64,000 nucleotides of DNA from Bacillus sp. REN3 (GTDB lineage Bacteria; Bacillota; Bacilli; Bacillales; Cytobacillaceae), in NCBI RefSeq assembly GCF_017912555.1, contig NZ_JAERSD010000010.1, forward strand, positions 1-64,000. Direction: 5' to 3'. A model generated the notes under the pieces. The model did no database searches and was not told the DNA's origin. It saw nothing but the letters and a program-made list of their open reading frames with translations. Made by a program: the position numbers and the translations under genes. The stretch's first letter is position 1. Each line of letters starts with the position of its first letter. Shown here piece by piece: positions 48,558-56,317 of this stretch.

Positions 48558-48947
48558 TCAGCCGGGAATCAGCCTGATGATTGTTTCAATCATGACAGTC
48601 AGGATTGGAATCGCCATTGCCAGAATCAGGATCTTCCCACCTAATTCAATCTTTGAAGCGATTGCCCCCTGGCCTGCGTCTTTCGTGATTTGTGCTGCAA
48701 ACTCCGCAATATAGGCAATGCCGATGATTTTCAGGATGGTCTCTACGTATACAATATTGACTCGCGCGTTGGCTGCAAGCTTCTGGATCATAAAAATAAT
48801 CTGATAGATTTGATCGACCAGGAATAGAAAGATGGCTGATCCGGTAAAAACAATCAGCAAGAAAGCAAATGTTGGTTTTTGTTCCTTCACAATCAAAGCG
48901 AGAAAGGTGGCGATCAGGGCAACACCTGTTATTTGCAGGATTTCAAT
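48558..48947 (-). CDS. spoIIIAD: stage III sporulation protein AD, without a canonical start codon
   Basis: About 129 aa if read from ATT 48947. Two or three transmembrane helices. LIVKEQKPTFAFLL and YVETILKIIGIAYIAEF are conserved SpoIIIAD blocks. The first helix (EILQITGVALIATFLAL) is encoded in frame, but there is no ATG, GTG or TTG between the spoIIIAC stop and it. AGGAGGGGG is followed by an ATG (48952-48950) that is one base out of frame and opens only a seven-codon peptide. Either initiation is on ATT nine bases after the SD, or a base is missing (true mutation or sequence error). A TTG at 48896 would delete the first helix. Confidence 0.85.
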   Translation of the reverse strand: MEILQITGVALIATFLALIVKEQKPTFAFLLIVFTGSAIFLFLVDQIYQIIFMIQKLAANARVNIVYVETILKIIGIAYIAEFAAQITKDAGQGAIASKIELGGKILILAMAIPILTVMIETIIRLIPG

Positions 48948-48962
48948 GACATACCCCCTCCT

Positions 48963-49169
48963 TTATCCCTGGAATAGGAATACAGATTTGATCTTTTGAA
49001 AAAGGTCGTCAACAATCGACGCTACCATGAACAGGATGTATATGAATCCGATCAATGTCACCCATTGGGCATATTCCTTCTTTCCAACTTGATCGAGAAT
49101 CGTATGCAAAAACGCCACAATGATGCCAACACCCGCTATTTTAAAAATGATATCCACTTCCAGGCCCAT
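48963..49169 (-). CDS. spoIIIAC: stage III sporulation protein AC
   Basis: 68 aa with two transmembrane helices (about residues 5-23 and 33-54), the usual SpoIIIAC size. IFKIAGVGIIVAFLHTILDQVGKKEYA is typical. GGAGGAGAAG precedes the ATG. Confidence 0.94.
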   Translation of the reverse strand: MGLEVDIIFKIAGVGIIVAFLHTILDQVGKKEYAQWVTLIGFIYILFMVASIVDDLFQKIKSVFLFQG

Positions 49170-49188
49170 CTTCTTCTCCTCCTAAACG

Positions 49189-49704
49189 CTACATCAATAA
49201 GATGATTAGTAATAAGCCAGATAGAAATCCGATGCTTTTGACCATTTTTTCGTATTTCATCTGTTTTTCGAATGCATCTGTTTCTTCTCTTTCCAGATGG
49301 GAAATCGTGAGCAGAATCTGCTTTTGCTGTGAATGCCTGTCATGTCTACCGAGAGTTTCGCCAAACTGTTTCATGATTTCGAACTCCCCCTGCTTGAAGG
49401 CCGTGAATTTCCATACTTCTGACAAGCTCTCTTCCCAAGCTGTTTTTACGGTCGTTTCCGATTCAGTCAGTTTTTTTGAAAAAGCTTCGAAAAACCAGGA
49501 CAATGGCCTCGAGAGCTGGGCCGCTAGTTTTCTCGAGGCCTCATGCAGCGGAGTGTGGCCATACATGATTTCAGCTTCAAGTGACTGCAGCGCTGACTTC
49601 AACAGCCTGAGCTGTCTGGGACGTTCACTTAAATGCCTTGATGCCTCAAAACCTGTCCACGTAGTCGCCAGGATGATCAACACAGCACCGATCATTTTCA
49701 CCAT
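49189..49704 (-). CDS. spoIIIAB: stage III sporulation protein AB
   Basis: 171 aa, with a transmembrane helix at each end (about 4-20 and 154-170) and a helical soluble middle that resembles type II secretion GspF cytoplasmic domains, as reported for this family. It starts directly after the spoIIIAA stop (TAAATG). Confidence 0.94.
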   Translation of the reverse strand: MVKMIGAVLIILATTWTGFEASRHLSERPRQLRLLKSALQSLEAEIMYGHTPLHEASRKLAAQLSRPLSWFFEAFSKKLTESETTVKTAWEESLSEVWKFTAFKQGEFEIMKQFGETLGRHDRHSQQKQILLTISHLEREETDAFEKQMKYEKMVKSIGFLSGLLLIILLM

Positions 49705-50628
49705 TTAGGTCACCATCACTTTCGGCTGGATTCCAGCGCCGTTTGCATCTCGGATGCATTTCACCTTCCCGGGACCTGCCAACCTTGAAAGTTCTATATA
49801 TCTATCAAAAATACCCATCTCTATAATCGGCTTCAAAATCGGACGCTTCCTGACTTCTTCCAACGATTCACCATGAGTGGTCATCATTAACTTAATGCCA
49901 GCGTTCACAGCTTCGAGAATCGCTTCCCCATCTTCACGGCGGCCGATTTCATCGACTAGGAGGACATCGGGGCTCATCGACCGGATCATCATCATCATTC
50001 CTTCAGCCTTTGGGCAGGAGTCAAGTATATCGACCCTTGGGCCAAAGGTCAGCTGAGGAATGCCTTTCACACATCCAGCTATCTCCGATCTTTCATCGAC
50101 GATTCCCGCCTTTTGTGGAGGAACCTTCTGACTGCATGTCCCTCCTGAGATGATCCTTGCGATATCTCTGAGAAGGGTTGTCTTCCCTGTCTGCGGGGGA
50201 CCGATGATCATCGTGTGCTTCCATCCATTCCGATATAAAAAAGGGACAAGCGGATCGGCAATCCCGATTTTTTCCCTGGCGATCCTGAAGTTAAAGGATG
50301 AAACGTCCCTGATTGCCTTTACTGCCCCATTTTCCAGGATCACCTTGCCTGCTAATCCTACCCTATGGCCACCGGCAATCGTGATATATCCGCGTTTCAG
50401 TTCTTCTTCGAGGGTGTACATGGAAAAATGTCCAAGCTTGTTCAAAAGCTGGACAGCATCCTCAGGCTGGACGATGTACGGCAAAAATTCTGGATTCCCC
50501 CTGACCATGATTTCCAACGGCCGGCTGATCCGGATCCGTACTTCTTCCATCCCGTTTTGAATAGCGGGAGGTACCGTCTCAAGGTTTTCGGCAATCCGTT
50601 TCGGCAAAAAAGACAAGATTTGCTCCAT
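49705..50628 (-). CDS. spoIIIAA: stage III sporulation protein AA (ATPase)
   Basis: 307 aa secretion-type ATPase driving the SpoIIIA-Q channel. Walker A is GPPQTGKTTLLRDIARI near residues 141-157, Walker B is DVLLVDEIGR near 217-226. The N-terminal part carries the ring-binding domain. ATG 50628 lies six bases after GGGGGGA; the eight codons upstream in frame are not used. First gene of the operon. Confidence 0.96.
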   Translation of the reverse strand: MEQILSFLPKRIAENLETVPPAIQNGMEEVRIRISRPLEIMVRGNPEFLPYIVQPEDAVQLLNKLGHFSMYTLEEELKRGYITIAGGHRVGLAGKVILENGAVKAIRDVSSFNFRIAREKIGIADPLVPFLYRNGWKHTMIIGPPQTGKTTLLRDIARIISGGTCSQKVPPQKAGIVDERSEIAGCVKGIPQLTFGPRVDILDSCPKAEGMMMMIRSMSPDVLLVDEIGRREDGEAILEAVNAGIKLMMTTHGESLEEVRKRPILKPIIEMGIFDRYIELSRLAGPGKVKCIRDANGAGIQPKVMVT

Positions 50629-50660
50629 GAATGTTCCCCCCCTATCAAGCACTTACTAAA

Positions 50661-50689
50661 TATGTATGCCTGCTTGGCCACTTTATGAC
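50661..50689 (-). promoter_or_regulatory. candidate sigma-E promoter of the spoIIIA operon
   Basis: On the minus strand GTCATAAA (50682-50689), 13 bp, CATACATA (50661-50668). Both boxes are close to the mother-cell sigma-E consensus, and the distance to the spoIIIAA ATG is about 33 bp. Confidence 0.7.
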
Positions 50690-51009
50690 CGGGTGAAACG
50701 TGAACAAAATATTAAGCTACTCTCGTAAACGGGCAACTTCTACCGTTCCCAATAAAACGGCCCGCTCTCCGCTGAGAGTTCGGTAAGCCTCCCCCAACAC
50801 ACCGTAACTTTCGGATCAGCCCTATCCCGCTGATTTTGCCGGACACTGTTCATCCTTCTCTAAGCTGATCGAGGGAAATGTAGCGCTAATTTCAAAGAGG
50901 CTCACACCTTTCGTTATCCTCCAACATTTTTCAATAAAACAACAATCTTTTCGAAAAGAGCCAAATAATCCGAATACGGTCATAGATATAGATAGACGGA
51001 TCATTATTT
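50690..51009. other. intergenic region between spoIIIAA and the SIMPL gene
   Basis: About 320 bp at the left edge of the block that differs from B. subtilis. No gene, terminator or repeat was recognised. It probably holds the plus-strand SIMPL promoter. Confidence 0.4.
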
Positions 51010-51024
51010 ATGGGGGGATTAATC

Positions 51025-51675
51025 ATGGATACAGAAACGAATACTGGAAGGGAAGGCGCCATGAAAATCACTGTGACAGGAGAAGGGACAGCTGTGGCCA
51101 TTCCAGACATGGCGACTGCGATAGTCGGAGTGCGGACAGAAAAGGGAGTCCTTCAGGAAGCACAGCTGGACAATGCGAAAATAGCCAACGATATGATTGC
51201 TTCCCTGCTTAGGCTCGGGTTAATGAAAGAAGACTTGAAAACGGCTGATTACAGGATTGATCCGATTTATAGTTATGAGGGCGGTAAGCAGGAATTCCAG
51301 GGGTATCGGGTAACCAACCTTTTTTCAATCACAATCCGGAACGTCGGGAATTTGGGGAGAGTCATTGACACGGCAGTGAGAAGCGGCGTCAATGAAGTCA
51401 TGAATATTCAGTTCGCGGCTTCAGATCAAAAAGCCTATTATCAACATGCTCTATCACTTGCTGTTATGGATTCCGATAGAAAAGCCAGGACAATTGCAGC
51501 AACCATCGGAAAAGCGAATCAACTTTATCCATTGTCCATGACGGAAGAAAATCGGATGGCAGTTCCTGTTCCCAGGCTTACTGCTTCGTTTGAAGGAAGC
51601 GCTGGCAGCACACCAATCGAACCGGGGAAACTCGAAATTAATGCTGCGGTTACTGCCATATATATTGTCAAATAA
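51025..51675 (+). CDS. SIMPL-domain (DUF541) protein
   Basis: 216 aa. KITVTGEGTAVAIPDMATAIVGV near residues 13-35 is the typical opening of the DUF541/SIMPL family, and YRVTNLFSITIRNVGNLGRVID in the middle is also conserved. No clear signal peptide is present, although the family is often extracytoplasmic. ATG 51025 is six bases after GGGGGGA; ATG 51061 is a second option. Function is unknown. Plus strand, convergent with the ccm operon. Confidence 0.8.
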   Translation: MDTETNTGREGAMKITVTGEGTAVAIPDMATAIVGVRTEKGVLQEAQLDNAKIANDMIASLLRLGLMKEDLKTADYRIDPIYSYEGGKQEFQGYRVTNLFSITIRNVGNLGRVIDTAVRSGVNEVMNIQFAASDQKAYYQHALSLAVMDSDRKARTIAATIGKANQLYPLSMTEENRMAVPVPRLTASFEGSAGSTPIEPGKLEINAAVTAIYIVK

Positions 51676-52012
51676 CGAATGCGCATGCGCTTTAACAAGA
51701 AGGAAATGAACGAATGACTGTCCTTTGGTGATACTATCATCAGCCCGTCCAAGGGCAAGTCCACCAAGCTTATGCATGTCGCCGAGGATGCCGTTCCACT
51801 CCAAAGCTGCTGACCCGAGTCTGCATCAAAGCCTATTTGAGTTTTCCTGGCAAACGAAGGAGCAAGCTTACCCCTGAGCACCAAACCGGCTTGCTCCCCG
51901 GGCTCATTGCTATCGACTCCTGCACGCGAAAAACGAAACTGAAAACGGTGGTTGATGGCATTGGAACAGGACATGTATCCAGGTGAAACAAACATACTGT
52001 CCAATTCGGCAC
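51676..52012. other. intergenic region between the SIMPL gene and ccmG
   Basis: About 335 bp. GCGCATGCGC (51681-51690) is a palindrome. No coding frame with an SD is found on either strand; it looks like degraded sequence. Confidence 0.4.
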
Positions 52013-52042
52013 AAAAAGCCGGGCTTATCGCACCGGCTTTAT
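52013..52042 (-). terminator. terminator of the ccm operon
   Basis: AAAGCCGG (52015-52022) pairs with CCGGCTTT (52033-52040), loop of 10, with A's giving U's on the minus-strand RNA. It abuts the last gene. Confidence 0.85.
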
Positions 52043-52045
52043 AAA

Positions 52046-52558
52046 TCAATTGTATTTAGCTGCCATTTGATATAATTCATTCTTTGTAACGGGCCCCTTA
52101 TAATGTTCCCGGATAATCCCGTTCTTGTCGATCACAAAAGTCTCTGGCTGGCCGATCACCCCATATTTCTTCGCTACATCCTGTTTGTAATCGAATAAAT
52201 ATTGCGATGTGGTCTTATGTTGGTTGATGAACTTCCTTACCCTGTCTTTTGTTTCCCCTAAGTCGATGATCAAAAGTTTGAAATCACCGCCGTATTCCTG
52301 TTCGAAAGCTTCAAGCTCCGGTGCTTCATCAACACATGGCCCGCACCATGTCGCAAAATAGTTGAGGATGGTTACCTGTCCGGCATATTGAGAAAGCTTG
52401 ACCTCTTCCCCGTCCAGGCTTTCCAATTCAAAATCATAAGCCTTCTCACCGATCCCGGCGGCCGTTTCCCCTTTGTTCAGGCTCAGGGCAAAGTAAGTAA
52501 AGGCACCGATGACGAGGAGCAAAATCCCCATTTTTATATATTTACTCTTACTGGCCAT
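52046..52558 (-). CDS. ccmG: TlpA/ResA/CcmG-like membrane-anchored thioredoxin
   Basis: 170 aa. One N-terminal transmembrane anchor (about residues 9-27), then an extracytoplasmic thioredoxin domain with WCGPC at residues 71-75 and the cis-Pro loop GQPETFVID near 143. Such proteins keep the CxxCH cysteines of apocytochrome c reduced for haem ligation. ATG 52558 follows AGGAGGAAATACCA. The ResA and CcmG families are hard to tell apart; its place as the last gene of a ccm operon points to the CcmG role. Confidence 0.88.
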   Translation of the reverse strand: MASKSKYIKMGILLLVIGAFTYFALSLNKGETAAGIGEKAYDFELESLDGEEVKLSQYAGQVTILNYFATWCGPCVDEAPELEAFEQEYGGDFKLLIIDLGETKDRVRKFINQHKTTSQYLFDYKQDVAKKYGVIGQPETFVIDKNGIIREHYKGPVTKNELYQMAAKYN

Positions 52559-52603
52559 TGGTATTTCCTCCTGGCTCATTGCAGTAATGTGGTGCAATAT
52601 CTT

Positions 52604-52729
52604 CTATTGATCAAATTGCTTTAGAAATTCAATCTCTTTTAACAGCTTCGCATGTCTCTTTCCAAGGACCAAAATGTAGGCAAACATGATGATCCAAACC
52701 AGGGAATAAGCTGCCATCAAATACCCCAT
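52604..52729 (-). CDS. ccmD: CcmD-like small membrane protein
   Basis: 41 aa with a single transmembrane helix (about residues 3-22, MAAYSLVWIIMFAYILVLG) and a charged helical tail (KRHAKLLKEIEFLKQ). This is the size and layout of CcmD, which in System I joins CcmC and helps release holo-CcmE. Called from position (directly after ccmC), the AGGAGGGAG overlapping the ccmC stop, and topology. Missed by length filters. Confidence 0.85.
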   Translation of the reverse strand: MGYLMAAYSLVWIIMFAYILVLGKRHAKLLKEIEFLKQFDQ

Positions 52730-52741
52730 TTGAACTCCCTC

Positions 52742-53503
52742 CTATCTTTCAAGTTTCTCCCTTACCTTTTCTTTATACTGGCTGACTGTAAGCTTCATCT
52801 TTTCAAGCTCCACCCCTTTGCGCAGCAAAAAGGCAGAGAAAACCGCCATGGCGAGAATCGTAACCAGCAGAGTTATAAGCATTTCAGGCGCGATTCCACC
52901 GCCATTCTGGCCAGGACCATCGCCGAAGACGATCGGATGGAATTTCGATTGCCACCACCTGATCGAGAAAAAGACAATTGGAACATCGACAAAGCCAATG
53001 ATCCCAAAGACCGCTGCAAGCCTGGCTTTCTTTTCCCATATTCCATCCATTTGCCTGATCATGATATAAGCTAAATAAATGAACCAGAGGATCAATGTGG
53101 TGGTAAGTCTTGGCTCCCACGCCCACCATGTATTCCAGGAGGATTTGGCCCAGATTGGCCCGGTTGCCAATACGATCGTTGTCAGGACGACGCCGACTTC
53201 AGCGGAAACAAAGGCATAGATATCGTAAATTCGCTTCCGCTTCATTAAAAACAGGATACTGAATATAAACACAACCAGGAAGGCCAGGAATGCACTTGAT
53301 GCGGATGCCACATGGATATAAAAGATTTTCTGGACTATTCCCATTGTTTTTTCAACCGGTGACCAGATAAAAATTAAATAAAATGAAATGAGAAGCAATC
53401 CCATAGAAACGCCGAGCAGGATTCTGTCCATGCCCTGCTTTTTGCCGGTTTGCTGGACGGACAGCGATTGCGCCATTTCGTTCCGTACTGCACTCGCTTT
53501 CAT
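52742..53503 (-). CDS. ccmC: haem handling protein CcmC
   Basis: 253 aa with six predicted transmembrane helices. It loads haem onto CcmE. The tryptophan-rich WWD-type motif WNTWWAWEPRL is at residues 123-133, flanked by candidate axial haem ligands H64 (FYIHVASA) and H189 (KFHPIVFG), the same spacing as the two His of E. coli CcmC. The motif has Glu-Pro where E. coli has Asp-Ala. ATG 53503 is seven bases after GGAGG; the GTG at 53509 overlaps the SD. Confidence 0.93.
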   Translation of the reverse strand: MKASAVRNEMAQSLSVQQTGKKQGMDRILLGVSMGLLLISFYLIFIWSPVEKTMGIVQKIFYIHVASASSAFLAFLVVFIFSILFLMKRKRIYDIYAFVSAEVGVVLTTIVLATGPIWAKSSWNTWWAWEPRLTTTLILWFIYLAYIMIRQMDGIWEKKARLAAVFGIIGFVDVPIVFFSIRWWQSKFHPIVFGDGPGQNGGGIAPEMLITLLVTILAMAVFSAFLLRKGVELEKMKLTVSQYKEKVREKLER

Positions 53504-53505
53504 CT

Positions 53506-54186
53506 TCACACCTCCAATACATAGTCAATAAGCAGGAAACATAATACAAAAAAGATGACATCATAAGCTGCGATCAATTGAATCCAGGATATCGCACTCG
53601 CCATTTTTTCCATGTTGGACATGATGATTTTTGTAGCCTGAACAGCTCCAATCAGAATAGGGCTTGTGATCGGGAATAAAAGAAGCGGCAGAAGCATTTC
53701 ACTGCTCTTCGAATTTGATGCCAGCGCGGCAAGGAATGTTCCAATGCTGATAAAGCCAAAACTTCCGATGAGCAGGACAAGAATGAAATGCAGAATGCTG
53801 CCAATTGAATGGAAATCGAACAACAGGAGCAAGAAAGGAATGGAAATGATCTCAACTACCATAATCATCACCATATTCGCCATCAGCTTCCCAAGATAGA
53901 TACTGCTCGGCTCCAGCGGTAAAATCAGCAGCCCTTGCATCGTGTCATTTTTTTGCTCCGATACAAAGGATCGGTTCAGTCCAAGGATTCCAGCGAAGAT
54001 GATAATGACCCAGATGATTCCAGGGATGACTGCCTTCGTCGTATTTACAGATGGATCGAATGCAAAGCTGAAGACAAGGATAACGAGTCCTGCAAAAATC
54101 ACCATTGTCCCTAAGACCTGCCGGGTTTTCAGTTCGGAATACAAATCCTTCCTGGCGATGAGCATGGCAGTCTTAAAATAATTCAT
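53506..54186 (-). CDS. ccmB: CcmB-type ABC permease
   Basis: 226 aa with six transmembrane helices, the ABC permease partner of CcmA. The complex uses ATP to free haem-loaded CcmE from CcmC. DTMQGLLILPLEPSSIYLGKL near residues 77-97 is the conserved CcmB cytoplasmic stretch. Its ATG overlaps the ccmA stop (ATGA). Confidence 0.92.
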   Translation of the reverse strand: MNYFKTAMLIARKDLYSELKTRQVLGTMVIFAGLVILVFSFAFDPSVNTTKAVIPGIIWVIIIFAGILGLNRSFVSEQKNDTMQGLLILPLEPSSIYLGKLMANMVMIMVVEIISIPFLLLLFDFHSIGSILHFILVLLIGSFGFISIGTFLAALASNSKSSEMLLPLLLFPITSPILIGAVQATKIIMSNMEKMASAISWIQLIAAYDVIFFVLCFLLIDYVLEV

Positions 54187-54887
54187 GACACCGCCTCCGT
54201 CAATTTCAAATACAGTTCAGTCAAAATATCCTCGTTTTTTTGCATAAGCGTAAAATCCTCGGCAACCTTTCCTTGCTTGATTATGACCGCCCTGTCACAA
54301 ATTTCAGCCGCCTGCTTCATATCATGTGTGACCATCAAAGTTGTTGTCCCTTTTTCTTTCATTGATTGAATCACTTCATTGAGGGTGGCAATCGCCCCCT
54401 GATCAAGTCCCGTATGGGGCTCATCAAGCAACAGGAGTTCTGGATTATGGATGATGGCCCTGGCAATGGCTACTCTTTGGATCATCCCCCTCGAAAAATT
54501 CTTTACTGGCTCGTTCTGAAAATACGACAGTCCTACCTGGCCAATAAGCTCGGCTGCCCGTTTGCGGGGATCCGGAATACCATAAGCCGCACCATAAAAT
54601 ACCAGGTTCTCAAGCGGGGAATACTGATCATACAATAAACTTGAGTGCGGCAGATAACCGAGCAGCTTCTTGATTTCATGCACGTGCCGTTTCCATTCGA
54701 GGCCATTGATTTCCACTGACCCAGTTGTCGGCTTCATCAATGTCGCTATCACTTTCAGGATTGTGCTCTTACCAGCGCCGTTTGGACCGAGAATTGCAAC
54801 CGTCTCTCCTTTTTTGATGCTTAAATCGATTCCCCGGAGGATCAGTTTATCATCTGCCTGTTTTGTCAGTCCTTTGATTTCAATCAT
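54183..54887 (-). CDS. ccmA: CcmA-type ABC ATPase
   Basis: 234 aa. Walker A GPNGAGKST at about residues 34-42, signature [15 protein letters not shown] near 128 (in place of LSGGQ), Walker B LLLLDEPHTGLD near 149 and switch His in VTHDMKQ near 191. Drives the CcmAB complex of cytochrome c maturation. Standard CcmA length is about 205-235 aa. Confidence 0.92.
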   Translation of the reverse strand: MIEIKGLTKQADDKLILRGIDLSIKKGETVAILGPNGAGKSTILKVIATLMKPTTGSVEINGLEWKRHVHEIKKLLGYLPHSSLLYDQYSPLENLVFYGAAYGIPDPRKRAAELIGQVGLSYFQNEPVKNFSRGMIQRVAIARAIIHNPELLLLDEPHTGLDQGAIATLNEVIQSMKEKGTTTLMVTHDMKQAAEICDRAVIIKQGKVAEDFTLMQKNEDILTELYLKLTEAVS

Positions 54888-54905
54888 CCACAGCCCTCCT
54901 TCCTG

Positions 54906-55904
54906 TTATTCTACGAATGTACGTAAGCTGAGCTTCACCTGGACAAGGTGTTCCTTGTAGGCAGCTAACTTTGCCTGGTATTCTTCTTCCTTCACCTCAC
55001 CTCTAGAATACCTGTCTTCCAATTCCAAAATTCGATCCATGATAGCCGTTTGCCTCGCTAACAACTGTTTGAATAATTGTTCTTCTTTGTCTCCATCGAT
55101 GGCTTGGTCCTTCTGCCTCGCTTTCCATTTGAAATAAGAATAATAGCCAATGCCGGCAGCAAGGATCGTTCCAAGGACAATCATCAGGATATGGGGATTG
55201 AACTTTTTCAATGGAGATTGGTACCATAGACGCACATGTCCCGGGTTATGGAATTCAGGCGATTTCCTTGTGACATTTTCTGTGCTTGCCTGATCTGAAG
55301 TTGTTGCTGCCTCTGCTTCTGTATCGGCTTCTTCAGGAACAGGCTGGTTCGTTTTATCATGGACTAGCTTTATTTCCTGTCCCGCCTTGACTCCCTCGAC
55401 ATTATATAGCCAGAAGTTTTTTCCTTCGAACTGCATCAAGCCTGCGTTGCTGCTCTTGGCACCTTCGATCACAAGGCTTCCTTCCCCTTCTGGAATCAAT
55501 ACCTGCATAACCTGGATAGGATAATCCAGCGTTATATTCACCGGTACACCCTCAGGCATCATGTAAGTGAACGGGACGATCTGTGTTTCTTTTGGAGGGA
55601 TTGGTTTTTCCGTAGCAAAGCCCTTCCCAGTAGCCTTGGCTCCGAGGGTTTCATCCTGTACCGCGAGATTCATTGCCCCTGGCGGAAGGAGGATTTCAAG
55701 TACGGTTTCCCCTTCGCCAGCTCCTTTATACTCTTCATCCCCAGCATTCGTATAATTCACCATATGTTTGACCTGGATGTTCCCCTCATCCGAAGGGTCA
55801 ATGACAATGTAATGCATGTCAACAGTCAAATTGTCTGCCATTGCCTGTGCGATTCCCACTGGGAGAATAGCAATGAAAAGGAGGAGCATGATTGTTCTTT
55901 TCAT
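54906..55904 (-). CDS. uncharacterised bitopic Ccm-operon protein with secreted domain
   Basis: 332 aa. Signal peptide (residues 1-23), extracytoplasmic beta-rich domain to about 235 (YIVIDPSDEGNIQVKHMVNYTN, LLPPGAMNL, LYNVEGVKAGQEI), one transmembrane helix at about 238-257, then a cytoplasmic helical tail with ELEDRYSRGEVKEEEY near 297-309. The same layout is seen in the product of 58796-59827, at low sequence similarity. TGAATG links it to the gene upstream, so it is in the operon. I do not recognise a family. It may scaffold haem or apocytochrome handling outside the membrane; this is inference. Confidence 0.75.
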   Translation of the reverse strand: MKRTIMLLLFIAILPVGIAQAMADNLTVDMHYIVIDPSDEGNIQVKHMVNYTNAGDEEYKGAGEGETVLEILLPPGAMNLAVQDETLGAKATGKGFATEKPIPPKETQIVPFTYMMPEGVPVNITLDYPIQVMQVLIPEGEGSLVIEGAKSSNAGLMQFEGKNFWLYNVEGVKAGQEIKLVHDKTNQPVPEEADTEAEAATTSDQASTENVTRKSPEFHNPGHVRLWYQSPLKKFNPHILMIVLGTILAAGIGYYSYFKWKARQKDQAIDGDKEEQLFKQLLARQTAIMDRILELEDRYSRGEVKEEEYQAKLAAYKEHLVQVKLSLRTFVE

Positions 55905-56276
55905 TCAACTCCCACCCTTTTCTTCTTTATGCTGTTGCATTGCCTGCTGAATCTCTCTTTCCACTTCCGCAAGCAAATCTTCATCGATTTTCGCCTTTTC
56001 TGGCTCCGCTTCATTTTTCATTACAGCTGCTACCTGCGCTTCATATTGTTTCTTCAATGCTATATAATCCTTTGTCGATAACTTTTCCATTTTGTACTCG
56101 AACTCTAATTCATTCAACGTTGTCAAGAGCACTTCTTTTTCACTGGGAGCATAATTGCTGTGCGATTTTACTGTCAACAAGGAATTCCATTGAAAAATCG
56201 GCGCTAAAACAAGGAACAGGCACCCAAGAGCCAATACAGCAGTAACTAGCATTGAAATGACTGAAATTTCCTCCAT
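55905..56276 (-). CDS. CcmI-like short membrane protein
   Basis: 123 aa. One N-terminal transmembrane helix (about residues 6-27), then a charged helical domain with LNELEFEYKMEKLSTKDYIALKKQYE near 62-87. This layout matches the short CcmI-like proteins next to ccmF in several bacteria; the TPR part of full CcmI is absent. No LRCxxC, so it is not CcmH. ATG 56276 is preferred over the GTG at 56285 because of AGGA spacing. Confidence 0.6.
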   Translation of the reverse strand: MEEISVISMLVTAVLALGCLFLVLAPIFQWNSLLTVKSHSNYAPSEKEVLLTTLNELEFEYKMEKLSTKDYIALKKQYEAQVAAVMKNEAEPEKAKIDEDLLAEVEREIQQAMQQHKEEKGGS

Positions 56277-56317
56277 ACTGTTCACATCCTATAAAACTTA
56301 TTTCAAGCCTTTGCATT

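Noticed and set aside
51525-52049. Long minus-strand frame opposite the SIMPL gene
   Set aside because: It is antisense to a well-supported coding gene and overlaps the ccm terminator.
55905-56276. CcmI-like gene considered as CcmH
   Set aside because: CcmH needs an LRCxxC redox motif; this protein has no CxxC at all.
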